Counted from the first letter of the stretch, positions 16,801 through 24,793 are shown. The stretch: DNA of 36,316 nt from Cyclobacteriaceae bacterium (GCA_016787605.1 JAEUUE010000098.1:1-36316); one strand, 5' to 3'. Notes: generated by a model from the letters alone, not told the origin. Made by a program: numbers and translations.

Positions 16801-18466
16801 GAACACGGAAATAGTAGGTGGTATTCACGGACAGGCCGGTCACTGACTGACTGGTTGAATTGACCAGCAGGTTGTTATAACCGCTTACAAAACTTGAAAA
16901 GTCTGATGCGCCCGATACATCAAGTCGGTAGCTGGAGACGCCCGCGCTGGCCCATCCGGCTGTGAAAGAAGACGCCTGGATGGAACTTCCTTGCAGTCCA
17001 ATGGGAGCAACCGGAAGCGTAAGTGCACTTATGACATTGGAGTCGGCCGAAGCCCCCGACAGATTAACTGCCCGGACCTTGACATAGTAGGTGGTATTTC
17101 CTGTCAGCCCGGAAATAGAAATACTGGTTGCTGCGTGTGGATAAGCATTGTAACCGGCGACAAAAGTGTCAAAGGCCGTGCTTGTCGAGACATAAACCCA
17201 ATAAGTAGTTGCTCCAGGAATGGCATTCCAGGTTACGTTAAAGGAGGTTTGACCGATGGTTGTAGCCGCATTTAGTGTTGGGGCATTAGGCAAGGTGATC
17301 GTTGTGGCATTTGATGAGCTGTTGGAAATACTGCCATAAGAATTCACGGTCCGCACGCGATAGTAATAGGTCGTGCCGGCGATAAGGCCGGTGATGCTTT
17401 GGCTGGTGCCTATCGCGGAAAAATTGTTGAATCCGCTCACGAAGCTCGAAAAATCACTTGCCGTTGAAACGTCGAGTCGATAGCTGGCTGCCCCGGCCAC
17501 TGTTGACCAATTGGCGACAAATGATGTGGTCGAAATGGAGGTCGCTCCGCTGACTGATGGAGGTGACGTCGCAGTAGCCATTGTTATCACGGTAGAGTTT
17601 GCCGAAGTACCCCCACCGTTGACGGCCCTGACACGGTAGTAATAGGTTGTATTCACTGCCAATCCGGTGACTGGCTGGCTCGTTCCGGAAACCGTAAGAT
17701 TATTGTACCCGGTTACAAAGCTGCCGAATCCGGAACTGGTAGATACATCCAGCCGATAGCTTGTTGCACTGGCCACCGCTCCCCAGTTGGCTGTAAAGGA
17801 ACTGGCTGTGCCCCCAGTGCCGGATGAAGCAGTTGGTGCCACAGGCAAGGTAATCGCCGTGACGGTATTTGAATTTCCGGACGACCCATTGGCATTCACG
17901 GCTCGCACCCGATAGTAGTAGGTTGTTCCGGCCGATAAGCCGGTTACGGATTGACTTGTGGCTGTTACCGCCAGGTTGTTGTACCCGGAAACAAAGGAGG
18001 CAAAGTTGGTTACTGTGGATACATCCAGGCGGTAGCTGGTTGCTCCTGACACCGTATTCCAGCTAGCCAAGAAGGATGTGGTGGAAGGTGTAATGGGCTG
18101 ATTGGCAATGGGTGGGTCTGGAGGTGTCGGCGGGTTGCTCACATTGACTTGCAACGTCCCCAACTGGTAGGTCCCATCCAAGAATGTAACACTCCCCGCC
18201 CCAACAGAAGTCCAGAGTACGGTGACGTAGTAGTTGGGCCAGGATTGGGAGGTCGAGGTGATATTTCCACCTACGATATCCCATGTCGGGCTACCCACGA
18301 TATAGTCATTCACGTAGGTATAGGTCTCAGATTGATTGATAACCACATCCGTCGCGCCTGAGGGGCCGATTTGGGCAAAACTTCCAGTGGAACTTAAAAT
18401 CAGGCTAAAAACGGCAACAGACCACTTCCAAAGGATCCATTGCGACTTATGAATAGTGGACTTCAT
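10853..18466 (-). CDS. Giant secreted FN3-RHS polymorphic toxin
   Basis: A 2537-residue protein. It has a Sec signal peptide (about residues 1-31, ending SFAQ), then a PKD-like beta domain, then eight FN3-like modules (about 119-846) with recurring SYRLDVS and YYYRVRAVN strands. A DUF6443-type segment follows from about 849 (YDFVDGLGRPLQSV), then a long YD/RHS repeat region with DHLGNVRTTF at about 1990. An RHS core ends at RYNDPNG, near residue 2321. RHS repeats are known to build a hollow shell that encapsulates the toxin, and the core end marks where the C-terminal toxin begins. The last 216 residues contain PHG and PHVNVN histidine clusters and a glycine-rich hydrophobic tail (about 2460-2530). 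I cannot assign a toxin family. The tail suggests membrane insertion; the His motifs would also fit a nuclease. The ATG at 18466 is 3 nt after the preceding gene's stop. Confidence 0.92.
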   Translation of the reverse strand: MKSTIHKSQWILWKWSVAVFSLILSSTGSFAQIGPSGATDVVINQSETYTYVNDYIVGSPTWDIVGGNITSTSQSWPNYYVTVLWTSVGAGSVTFLDGTYQLGTLQVNVSNPPTPPDPPIANQPITPSTTSFLASWNTVSGATSYRLDVSTVTNFASFVSGYNNLAVTATSQSVTGLSAGTTYYYRVRAVNANGSSGNSNTVTAITLPVAPTASSGTGGTASSFTANWGAVASATSYRLDVSTSSGFGSFVTGYNNLTVSGTSQPVTGLAVNTTYYYRVRAVNGGGTSANSTVITMATATSPPSVSGATSISTTSFVANWSTVAGAASYRLDVSTASDFSSFVSGFNNFSAIGTSQSITGLIAGTTYYYRVRTVNSYGSISNSSSNATTITLPNAPTLNAATTIGQTSFNVTWNAIPGATTYWVYVSTSTAFDTFVAGYNAYPHAATSISISGLTGNTTYYVKVRAVNLSGASADSNVISALTLPVAPIGLQGSSIQASSFTAGWASAGVSSYRLDVSGASDFSSFVSGYNNLLVNSTSQSVTGLSVNTTYYFRVRSVNATGVSSNSVTQTVITQPVTPTATAATGVQVFSFTANWNAAAGAVSYLLDVATDGSFVNLVAGYGGLSVTGTSQSVTGLNPSTTYYYRLRSINVVGTQSGYSNSISVATPSFVPVASAATSITTSSFLASWNPIPGATGYLLYVSTNASFSPCISGYNGTAETTTSRTVGGLQPNATYYYRVKATAGAQTSAESNTVSILTLPSAPTSLSASSITSSSFLASWAPDVSVTYRLDVSSDSQFGTLISGYNNLTISANSHTVTGLNLKTTYYFRVRAVNASGTSANSTALFAVNLDRNYLRSVDILKAGITNDAQVEAAAIQEKSVKYDFVDGLGRPLQSVALKQSPSQADIVQALAYDEFGRETVKYLPFASGNDGWYKFDFRPVGPFYSSSLNPHYQFYAGTNKVAADQKPYAVSILENSPLNRVIEQGSPGTDFQPDSNHGYTSTDHTVKNDYQTNSATEVLRWTYTAPNGSYPMGMVSAGSVAAPTYYAANQLAKTKTKDEDGNEVIEYTDKQGRVVLKRVQAVAGTPDVTDSNYASTYYVYDDLGQLVYVIPPEATKRLVADFHDASVANKETFMGLWAFRYLYDYRRRMSHKQVPGAGIVYMVYNLRDQVVMTQDGNQRPNRQWTYTKYDKLNRPIITGTYIHGTVIDQAAMSAQISTTQFFETYNGVASTEGYTNTLFPTTGTTLLTVTYYDDYSFRSLWSGTWTYLNESLSETANGINYTQPISEFTRVVGQVTGTKTRVLDGGTTNATWLKSINYYDDRYRVVQTLSDNYKGGTDRVTTVLDFTGKVLKTKATHNEQDITWKDLVGTVSMGDKLNRTLAGSSWAAGAVSTTQLPAGQNGWIELTLPDVSGQKMIALVDTNPDAGYTSLDYALYLNGSTLQIYENGALKTTVSGALVAGNVLRIERNGTTITYKRNGTTVYTSATASSTMLMADASIYTAAASLTGVRASFGSSTRTTVRRFEYDHAGRLLKVKHQLDAQPEIVLLANEYNELGQLVDKKLHSDDGTAFKQSVDHRYNIRGWLTSINNSKLEVNATTNDEANDLFGMELKYNAVDADIANTGLFNGNISGVKWSNYPGTGTTKEKGYTYSYDPLNRLNGSVFKERTTAWTTPANSVYAETGFTYDLNGNILTLSRNDGRTTGAAMDVLSYSYAGSGNKLLRVTDGGDDFKGFIDGTNTGDDYTYDANGNMTRDLNKGIGNSLTDATNLITYNYLNLPETITKGGNNVRYIYDATGRKLSQVTTFGGQTKQTDYAGEYVYENDALQFINHEEGRIVVGTNALVYTNAAESVTDFTAVNATLALVTMNGTEKYVRVTSNGTTARTGVFPVGGNIPVVAGEKYRIRVKGYYTGSSPVHIQAKASGADIIWPGAQLASNVASESWTEQIVIMPPAATTLQVGVNWNTVTAGQIFYLNEIEITRLTAGTPEYQYHLKDHLGNVRTTFTSVTAVDQNTATLEAASLNAEQSQFLRIATAKRVSAAIFDRTNGTSTGFSERLNGSANEKYGVAKSISVMPGDVIQAEVYGKYVDQNSSNWTGALTTLMNQIAANTAGVVYDGASYTSSTSSFPFAGLLSTAGSTGGPKAYLNWLIFDKNYTLITGGYQRMSAAPKEQGQDVAHELMSSPTITITQAGYVYIYLSNEETTPVEVYFDDFKVTHTKSPVVQSEDYYPFGLSISALSYQRENSTENRYVYNQGTGTKTFKTERVYDLGLNVDMSRDRTYDYITGRWWQVDPMGDKEGQESWSTYQYGFDNPVRYNDPNGDCIPCALEMVKVLGNLMKGTDAGTKQRYQAEPKRGSTVTGIRDTKAPGGRPQAVVRVDQPHGSTNTPHVNVNPKLTGVPDPHTPISTGTLKTLGAAGKTLEGISAVAKPVAVVTDVVRIGAAVQADGGTVGNETIKTTSSVAGGWAGAWAGASIGATGGAKVGGLIGTAIEPGGGTVVGGAIGGFVGGLGGGIAGAFGGSWLAEKTAETVIENK
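10880..11500 (-). other. C-terminal toxin region of the RHS protein
   Basis: This part encodes everything after the conserved DPNG of the RHS core, about 200 residues. The first half is polar, with PHGSTNTPHVNVNP and PDPHTP. The second half is a glycine zipper with alternating small residues (GGWAGAWAGASIG, GGAIGGFVGGLGGGIAGAF). It ends in a short polar tail. Its base composition matches the immunity gene rather than the upstream RHS shell. Confidence 0.6.
15930..18110 (-). repeat. Eight tandem FN3-encoding repeats inside the RHS gene
   Basis: Eight units of roughly 270 nt each encode FN3-like modules of about 91 residues. Shared protein words are SFxANW, SYRLDVS, SGYNNL, TSQSVTGL and TTYYYRVRAVN. 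Nucleotide similarity is visible between units (for example repeated forms of the segment encoding TYYYRVR). This suggests recent tandem duplication and possible length variation between strains. Confidence 0.85.
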
Positions 18467-18469
18467 GGA

Positions 18470-18877
18470 TTACCTGGAGTTGATGGCGGAAATTGTAAAG
18501 CGAAAAGGCATGGAATTCTGCCCATCTTTCTGAATGTCCGGTTCAATGGTGATGGAAGAGCCGGAGCGCGCAAACCGAATCGTTCCGGGCTGTCCGCGAA
18601 ACGTGACATCCAGAGTCAGCTCACCGTCTTCGGCCACATTCTGCCATGAACCACGTGCTCCGGTCACCGTGAACTCATAGACCACCGCGCCACCCTTTTG
18701 AATCCACTTCACCACACCCGGACCTGTTTCGAAGGTACACCCATAGGCTACCGTTTCCTGATTCGTCTTGTTATACATACCTGAGGAGGTCCATGTAAGC
18801 TGGGCCGATGTCAAGGACTGACCCTCCACCCAGGCTGCCTGGACGAGAATGGTCAAAATGAGATAAATGCGCTTCAT
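18470..18877 (-). CDS. Small secreted protein of the RHS operon
   Basis: A 135-residue protein with a Sec signal peptide (about residues 1-19, ending WVEGQ). The mature part is predicted mostly beta from its alternating pattern and contains one cysteine (CTFETG). No family is recognised. The gene sits 5 nt after the stop of the 1285-residue YD-repeat gene and its own stop is 3 nt before the RHS start, so all three are almost certainly one transcript. By position it could be an accessory, chaperone-like or surface-attachment subunit of the two large secreted proteins. That is inference from context only. Confidence 0.8.
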   Translation of the reverse strand: MKRIYLILTILVQAAWVEGQSLTSAQLTWTSSGMYNKTNQETVAYGCTFETGPGVVKWIQKGGAVVYEFTVTGARGSWQNVAEDGELTLDVTFRGQPGTIRFARSGSSITIEPDIQKDGQNSMPFRFTISAINSR

Positions 18878-18882
18878 GGATT

Positions 18883-21800
18883 TTAGGGTTGAGTGCCTTG
18901 CTGGGATGCCGGTATGGCGCCTGAGCGGAAATGATACTTGTATTGCCTGAGTATGTTACCCTGAAAATCGCGGACCGTGTAAAGCCTTCCTTGGGTATCA
19001 TACTCGTAGTAGGTGGGCTGATTGTTTACATCCGAGGTGGAGGTAAGTCCCACTTGGGGCTTGTGCGTGTAGGTCGTCATTTGCGCATCTATTGGATGAA
19101 AGCGCACATCATCAATTTGTCCTGAGAGGTTTATCAAGTATGAGGTGATTCCCGATGAAACCGTGACTGAATAGTACGTCCAGACCCCGGAAACCTTCTT
19201 CCAATAAGAGAGCAAGTAAGATTTGGTGGTGGTCAGCCCTGTAAGCGTCTTATTGATTCCGGTCAGACTGCTTCGTGTGCCACAATGGCTGTCGCCCAGC
19301 GTTGAATTTCCTAGATCCGGGCCATATTCAAATGAGGTAAAGAAGATTTCATTCGATGAGGCATTCTTCACATTTGCTACCGGCAAGGTATTCTCATAAC
19401 CCCATAGGTAAGATACCCGGGCATCCGATGACCTAGAGACTTCAAGGATATTGCCATTGGCATCATACTGGTGGTAGAACACCCGGTCTTCCAGCGCCGA
19501 GGCTCCGCTGGATATCTGGACCTTATCTGGGACGTACACCGTAGCAGAGGCCACCGTTATCGGCTTCAAGACTGTCTTCTGCATAAAGTCAGGTGAGCCG
19601 CTCGCATAGGTGCCCTTAATCTGGAATGGCTCCATAATCCTGTTCTGTGTCACCAGCGTACTCCATATCGGGTTTGCCGGCTCGGCAATTTGCAGATCGT
19701 GAGCATATGACTTTTCGATCTTCCGGGGTATACCGTTGCTGCCTGTTGTTTCGATCCGGGTAACCTGATAATGGTTCAGGTTGTCATAGTAGTAATCCAC
19801 CGTGGCAACATGTTCCCCTCCGTCATAGGTGGTCGTAACCGTCTTGTCCAGAGATGCCCAGCGGCGGGGAAAAGAGTATGGGATCTTTTCAACAACACCA
19901 CCAAGGAAGCTACAAAGTATGATGTTGTACGTAGGGACAGATACCACATACTTTTCGAAAGTCTCGTCATCAGCAGGTGAATTGCCGTCATTTTGCGCTG
20001 CGAAAATCGCCGCGGACTGGAAGACCTGGTCTTTGCATATCATGGACCCATCGCAATGCTCGTAACTAAAGAAGTAGAGTAATTCGCCTGTCTTCGCGCA
20101 ATGCGTCTCACTGAACGAATTTCCCTCTGCGCCACCGTTGAAGGACAGGGTGGTCTCCTCATAAGCGTAAAATTGATTCGAGGGATTTAACAAAGGAGAC
20201 TTTACATACATATCGAGGTTTGTATTGACCGATGAACTAATTCTGCAACTGAAGCCATTAACAACACCGACGTCAATACTTCGCTGGGTGTAGAATGACT
20301 CCTCCTTCTTCTTCAGAACCCGGCCTCTGTCATAAATACGCTTCTTGAGGAGTTTGCCCGTCAACACGCCGCCATGGCTATAGATATCGGTTTGAATGGT
20401 CCCGCTACTTGGGGCAAACTCCGATACTTCAAATCCATTCGACTGACCCAGACTATTGAATTCAATAGTACTTACAACTGGATATGCGACGTGCACATCC
20501 GACTGGACCTTATTAGCACTCATTCGAGTGGTAGTATAGCATCTGACTATGGGCGCAGTTGGCTGCATCAAATCCGGTTTGTCGGCGAACTTGGTCTCTT
20601 CAAAGTTTACCGGATCACCCAATTCACCGTTTTGGCCATGATTCAGTTCTAGATACGCTGGATTAAGCAACGAGTCTGGTAAGAGGGACAGGTCACCGTA
20701 GTAGTAGTATTTAGCAGATGCCAGGGCGCCATACTCATCCCTATCTTCCGTCTTTACCACCCTTAACCCACCAGCTGTATGCCGGTCAAAAGCCGGCGCA
20801 CCCCAAACCTCGACATTGAAGTTCACGTGGATGTCGCTGTTAAGCGCGAGGTATCCATATGTTCCCGCGGTCAACCACTTTTCCGTGGTAGACGAATTGG
20901 TTCCGCCAAGTGATCCATAAAAGGTCCACTCTGGTATGGTCCCTCCTGGCTGAAACAACTCACAAAAATTCTTCAATACGCAGTTACCCGAGCCGTCACA
21001 GTCTTCCGGTGGTATTTGGTATATAGCCGCATATTCCATACCTGGTACGAAGTTGCCTTCAGTGCCCCAAATCATCTTGATGTCATAATACCCGGTTTGT
21101 GGAATGGTGAAGGTTCCAGATGTTCCTTTTGGAAACGGTGGCGTTGGAATCATGTCGTCGCAATAGTTGTAGGTATTGCTGGCCTGGGTCCCACCGGTCA
21201 GACCAAAGAAGCCAAACTGTTGGTATTCTTGCTCAACAAAGGCAACCTGGCTGGTGCCATGCAGATCATAAGTCAATGTTGTTGATCCTCCGGTAGGATA
21301 TTGGACCGAGGCAAGACTGCCTGCGACCGCAAACGCTAAGTCAGTGTTCCTATTGGCTCCCTTCCAGAAGTGGTTGATCCAGTTGGCCTTGTCAAAAGTG
21401 TAGTTGTAAGGAATGAGCGTGCCGTTCGGTTTCCCATTGTAATAGCCCCAAAAATCCTGTGAAAATGATTCTCGGTTGGGCAACTCCGGTCCGTTATAGG
21501 TAAAGGTGTATACTTCCGGCGTCTCTGCATCGCTTGAGCCATAGATTTCCACTTTGTCCAGCTTGAGTCGATGGCCGTTTTCCCCGTTGATTGGATCGCC
21601 GAAATAGGAATGAATGAGCTTAATTTTTCTAATCTGATTACCCTCAAGATCGTTGATCCGGATATAGTCGATGGCCGATTTGCCGGATAGATCGGATCTG
21701 GACTTGGTGGCAATTGAAATGATTCCCTTTCCATTATGGGTTATCCCGGAGGTCTCCAGTTGCGTGATGGTGTAAGTGGGGTCACCCGGAAACGGCATTT

Positions 21801-22740
21801 GATCTGATCCGCAATTGGTATTGTTGCTGACCAAATCAACCCGGTAGGCCGATCGCCCGGCAAGTTTGGGCTGAGACCAACTGGCTGCGCCGACGCCAAA
21901 TTCAAACGTGTCTTTCCTGGTCTTGGTCACAATCTTTGTAAGCGCCCAGGCTGAATTGTAGACTTTTGCGCCATCGTAGGAATTGTTCTCCTCTACTGAG
22001 GTGACCTCCGGGGTATCAAAGTAGTATGTGTTTCCTGCACCGTCAACGATCATCCAGTTGGTAATAACCTTGTTATCGTCTGTGGCGGCCTGGAAGAAAG
22101 GTGTAATCTTTAGTTCCGGGTGCTCCATGGAATACGCTGAGTTGGTCTGGTAATTCACGAATATGGTTCCTGACAAACCAATAGCAGACAGGGAGAACAC
22201 ATCCGGCTGAATCTCCACCCGGGTTCCCCGGTCCTGCGCCAAAGAGGAAGTCATAAAATTGAAATACCGAGACAAGGCACCGGGAGGATAGTTCTGATTC
22301 TCTACGGCATTGAATCCATTCACAAAATTGTAATCATTGACGGCACTGCTGCCGTAATAGGTGGTGTAAGAAGGGGTGGCAGTCAGGTAATCATCGGGTG
22401 CACCTCGCACCTGTCGGGTGATCATGCCTCCCAGCGTCAGGTTCCAGCCAAGTCCTGCCCAGGTGGCTATCTGCTCAACCTTTATTCCTGATGCGTCATA
22501 AGTAAGCGATATGGGAATTTCCATCTCATCGCCTTGTATAGTATGGATGGGGACGCCGACAGAAGCCGTGCCCGTGTTCAGGTTCATGGGCACATTACCG
22601 TATTTGGCAAAGGCTTGTGCTTCGGGCGAAGGAGGAATTTTGACAAGGTCCTCGATCTTGGGGACATTGTAGCCCTCTGTCTGACCTACAGCAAGGTCAG
22701 CGACAAGCACCATGGTGCTTATCAGTGTGAGTAGTCTCAT
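18883..22740 (-). CDS. Secreted YD-repeat protein without a toxin tail
   Basis: A 1285-residue protein with a signal peptide (about 1-19, ending AVGQ). The N-terminal region (about 25-120) has the pattern PISLTYDASGIKVEQIATW followed by GLGWNLTLGGMITRQVRG, which is characteristic of Bacteroidota RHS/YD-repeat proteins and resembles the start of SpvB/TcB-like shells. A possible carbohydrate-binding-like beta domain lies around 1130-1230. Recognisable YD repeats appear only near the C-terminus (YEYDTQGRLYTVRDFQGN). The protein stops without an RHS core or toxin. It is the first gene of the RHS operon. It may form part of the extracellular complex with the 2537-residue protein, in the way TcB pairs with TcC, but that is a hypothesis. 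Confidence 0.88.
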   Translation of the reverse strand: MRLLTLISTMVLVADLAVGQTEGYNVPKIEDLVKIPPSPEAQAFAKYGNVPMNLNTGTASVGVPIHTIQGDEMEIPISLTYDASGIKVEQIATWAGLGWNLTLGGMITRQVRGAPDDYLTATPSYTTYYGSSAVNDYNFVNGFNAVENQNYPPGALSRYFNFMTSSLAQDRGTRVEIQPDVFSLSAIGLSGTIFVNYQTNSAYSMEHPELKITPFFQAATDDNKVITNWMIVDGAGNTYYFDTPEVTSVEENNSYDGAKVYNSAWALTKIVTKTRKDTFEFGVGAASWSQPKLAGRSAYRVDLVSNNTNCGSDQMPFPGDPTYTITQLETSGITHNGKGIISIATKSRSDLSGKSAIDYIRINDLEGNQIRKIKLIHSYFGDPINGENGHRLKLDKVEIYGSSDAETPEVYTFTYNGPELPNRESFSQDFWGYYNGKPNGTLIPYNYTFDKANWINHFWKGANRNTDLAFAVAGSLASVQYPTGGSTTLTYDLHGTSQVAFVEQEYQQFGFFGLTGGTQASNTYNYCDDMIPTPPFPKGTSGTFTIPQTGYYDIKMIWGTEGNFVPGMEYAAIYQIPPEDCDGSGNCVLKNFCELFQPGGTIPEWTFYGSLGGTNSSTTEKWLTAGTYGYLALNSDIHVNFNVEVWGAPAFDRHTAGGLRVVKTEDRDEYGALASAKYYYYGDLSLLPDSLLNPAYLELNHGQNGELGDPVNFEETKFADKPDLMQPTAPIVRCYTTTRMSANKVQSDVHVAYPVVSTIEFNSLGQSNGFEVSEFAPSSGTIQTDIYSHGGVLTGKLLKKRIYDRGRVLKKKEESFYTQRSIDVGVVNGFSCRISSSVNTNLDMYVKSPLLNPSNQFYAYEETTLSFNGGAEGNSFSETHCAKTGELLYFFSYEHCDGSMICKDQVFQSAAIFAAQNDGNSPADDETFEKYVVSVPTYNIILCSFLGGVVEKIPYSFPRRWASLDKTVTTTYDGGEHVATVDYYYDNLNHYQVTRIETTGSNGIPRKIEKSYAHDLQIAEPANPIWSTLVTQNRIMEPFQIKGTYASGSPDFMQKTVLKPITVASATVYVPDKVQISSGASALEDRVFYHQYDANGNILEVSRSSDARVSYLWGYENTLPVANVKNASSNEIFFTSFEYGPDLGNSTLGDSHCGTRSSLTGINKTLTGLTTTKSYLLSYWKKVSGVWTYYSVTVSSGITSYLINLSGQIDDVRFHPIDAQMTTYTHKPQVGLTSTSDVNNQPTYYEYDTQGRLYTVRDFQGNILRQYKYHFRSGAIPASQQGTQP

Positions 22741-23335
22741 GGTTTAGAGAGGTTGTTTGGCTATGCTTTGGCGAACATAGCAACCATCAAAAAAAAGATT
22801 TCTTGAATTATTGCGAGAAACTTACGCTAAATCAAGTGTGATAAATTGATACTCCTCATCTGCAAGCTGGGAGTTGAAGGTTGATGAAGTCAATCGTACT
22901 TTGCTGGAAATAATGGAGTTGCCCTCGATTTGCAGAAATCGCAAATGGTTAACTATTGTCAACATTCTTACATGAATCCACTCTTGGATAAGCAATATTT
23001 AATTATCTGAACGCCCCCGTTTGGTAAGTCGCTAACAAAAGCACGGCTGATAGGTAGGGAATTATTGAAGCCTCATAAATAAACTTGTTCTAATCTTCGA
23101 AGGAAACGGGCTCCTCTGAAGAGAGAAGCATTCACGTTGGTCTGGACATTCGTCCGAACCTAGTCGAAGCATGGTCTCTCTTCGAAGGTGGACTTGCAGT
23201 CCATTCCACTCGTTCACACTCAAGCGAACTGAGTATAAGTTAACGGTAGTATAGTTCACAACCAAAGGACCAGGCCAAAATCCTCCTTCACCTCACTTGC
23301 ACTCCTCCGAATATGTTACCTCAATCATGTGCCAG
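22741..23335. other. Gene-free promoter region of the toxin operon
   Basis: No credible gene is present in these 595 nt. Close to the operon start is an inverted repeat GCTATG (22760-22765) / CATAGC (22776-22781). A weak -7-like TATGTTCG on the minus strand (22772-22779) lies inside it, one mismatch from TAnnTTTG but without a matching -33 TTG. An AT-rich stretch (about 22781-22990) follows, then a cluster of hairpins (23094-23202). Confidence 0.5.
23094..23202. repeat. REP/BIME-like hairpin cluster
   Basis: The palindrome-containing word TCTTCGAAGG occurs at 23094-23103 and again at 23179-23188. Between them lies a stem-loop with core GGAC-ATTC-GTCC (23144-23155), and directly after lies GGACT-TGC-AGTCC (23190-23202). 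The density of hairpins in a gene-free gap suggests a REP-type dispersed element. Confidence 0.5.
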
Positions 23336-24793
23336 TCACCGCTGTGCGCCCCTCTTCATCAACCTGACCATCGCTCGCTTCAGCACCTTGAGTAGCGTAT
23401 CGACGGTCGATTTATGCGTCCGGAAACTCAGGCAGGCAAAGCGAAGAATGAATTTTTCCTCCAGCAATGTGCTTGAAATAAACACATGACCATCCTCTTG
23501 CACGAACTTGAGCAACTTCTTGTTGAAGATGTTAGGGTCTCCTTTTGGCGGCACGTATCGATAAGTGACCACTGACAGCTGCGGCGGCGGACCGGTTTCG
23601 AATCCCAACTTGCGAATCTCTTCATAGAAAAACCTGGCCAGCAGCAGCTTCTCCTGAAGGCATGCCCGGAAGGGCGCCAACCCATGAAGTTTCAACGGCA
23701 GCCACATCCTTAGTCCCCGGAAGTGCTTCGTCAACTCCGGCGACAAGTCGGCCGGCGACGGCTCTTCGGTCGCACTGAGGGCATCCTGCATGTAGTTGGC
23801 CTGGTAGTAGTGCGTGGCATTCATTTGCTTCCGGTCTTTCACCAGCACAATGCCTATCCCGTACGGAAGGAACAAACCCTTATGCGGGTCGATCACCAGG
23901 GAATCGCTTTTCTCCATCCCCTTCAACTTGCGCTTTCCCTCTTTAGTCAGCACAAAGAATCCCCCGTAGGCGGCATCCACATGGAACCATAGCCGATGTT
24001 TTTTGGCTATCTGCGCCAGCTCCGGCATCGGGTCGATGGCCCCTACATCGGTAGTGCCTGCCGAAGCAATCAACAGAAATGGGATCAGTCCGTTACGAAT
24101 ATCCTCCTTGATCTGTTGTTGTAGTGCCAACGGATCCATCCGATAGGCCTTGTCCATGGGCACATGCCGGATCGGGCACTCGGCCAGGCCGGCAATCCGG
24201 ATGGCCTTTTCCAGGCTGTGGTGTGCCTGGTGCGTGAGGTAGATGACCGAACGGCTGAGAGTTGCTGCCTTGACTCGCTTGGCGTCGCGGGCCGTACAAA
24301 TCGCGATGAGGTTGGCAATGCTTCCACCCGAGGTCAGGTTGCCCGCACTGGAAGCCGGGTACCCGACAACCCCGGCCACCCACCGGATCAGCATGTTCTC
24401 CATCCGAACCGCCCCCGGCCCGGCGTAGTAGACCCCGGCGTACCGGTTGGTGACATCGGCCATATAGTCGCCGAGGGAAGCATAGTAGAGCCCCCCGCCC
24501 GGGATGTAGCCAAGATGGCCTCCCGAAGCAGGATTGAGCGCCGGGAAGTCGACACTGTGCTTGAGCAGCTTTAGCGCCTTGCGAACCGGGAGGGGCTTTT
24601 CCCCTACCGGCTCTGAAAGCAGGCCAATACCCATGTCGCTGATGGACTGGTAGGCCTTACCCTCGGCCAGTGAATTCAAGAATGCTTCCGTATAGCTGAC
24701 CACTTCGCCTCGGACTTTGCGGCGGAGGGTCGGCGGCGGCTCCAGTTTCCTGGACAGCTTTTCCAGTCGTGAGATTTCGCTTTTCAGGGACAT
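23336..24793 (-). CDS. PLP-dependent group II decarboxylase
   Basis: A 485-residue enzyme of the pyridoxal-phosphate decarboxylase family that includes aromatic-L-amino-acid, glutamate and diaminobutyrate decarboxylases. Visible motifs are the phosphate-binding TSGGS (about 154-158), HVDAAYGG (about 271-278, with the Asp that contacts the pyridine nitrogen), and DPHKG with the Schiff-base Lys at about 305. The protein is cytosolic with no signal peptide. Substrate choice cannot be read from these motifs; overall length and motif style are closest to aromatic-amino-acid or tyrosine-type decarboxylases. The frame could open two codons earlier at a TTG, but the ATG at 24793 (MSLKSEIS) is preferred. 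It is divergent from the coiled-coil protein gene. Confidence 0.88.
   Translation of the reverse strand: MSLKSEISRLEKLSRKLEPPPTLRRKVRGEVVSYTEAFLNSLAEGKAYQSISDMGIGLLSEPVGEKPLPVRKALKLLKHSVDFPALNPASGGHLGYIPGGGLYYASLGDYMADVTNRYAGVYYAGPGAVRMENMLIRWVAGVVGYPASSAGNLTSGGSIANLIAICTARDAKRVKAATLSRSVIYLTHQAHHSLEKAIRIAGLAECPIRHVPMDKAYRMDPLALQQQIKEDIRNGLIPFLLIASAGTTDVGAIDPMPELAQIAKKHRLWFHVDAAYGGFFVLTKEGKRKLKGMEKSDSLVIDPHKGLFLPYGIGIVLVKDRKQMNATHYYQANYMQDALSATEEPSPADLSPELTKHFRGLRMWLPLKLHGLAPFRACLQEKLLLARFFYEEIRKLGFETGPPPQLSVVTYRYVPPKGDPNIFNKKLLKFVQEDGHVFISSTLLEEKFILRFACLSFRTHKSTVDTLLKVLKRAMVRLMKRGAQR

Noticed and set aside
15930-18110. CRISPR-like or satellite DNA because of strong repetition
   Set aside because: The repetition is about 270 nt per unit, lies fully in frame in the RHS gene, and encodes FN3 modules.
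23062-23265. 67-codon minus-strand frame upstream of the toxin operon
   Set aside because: It overlaps the hairpin cluster and reads through palindromes, with no plausible protein features.
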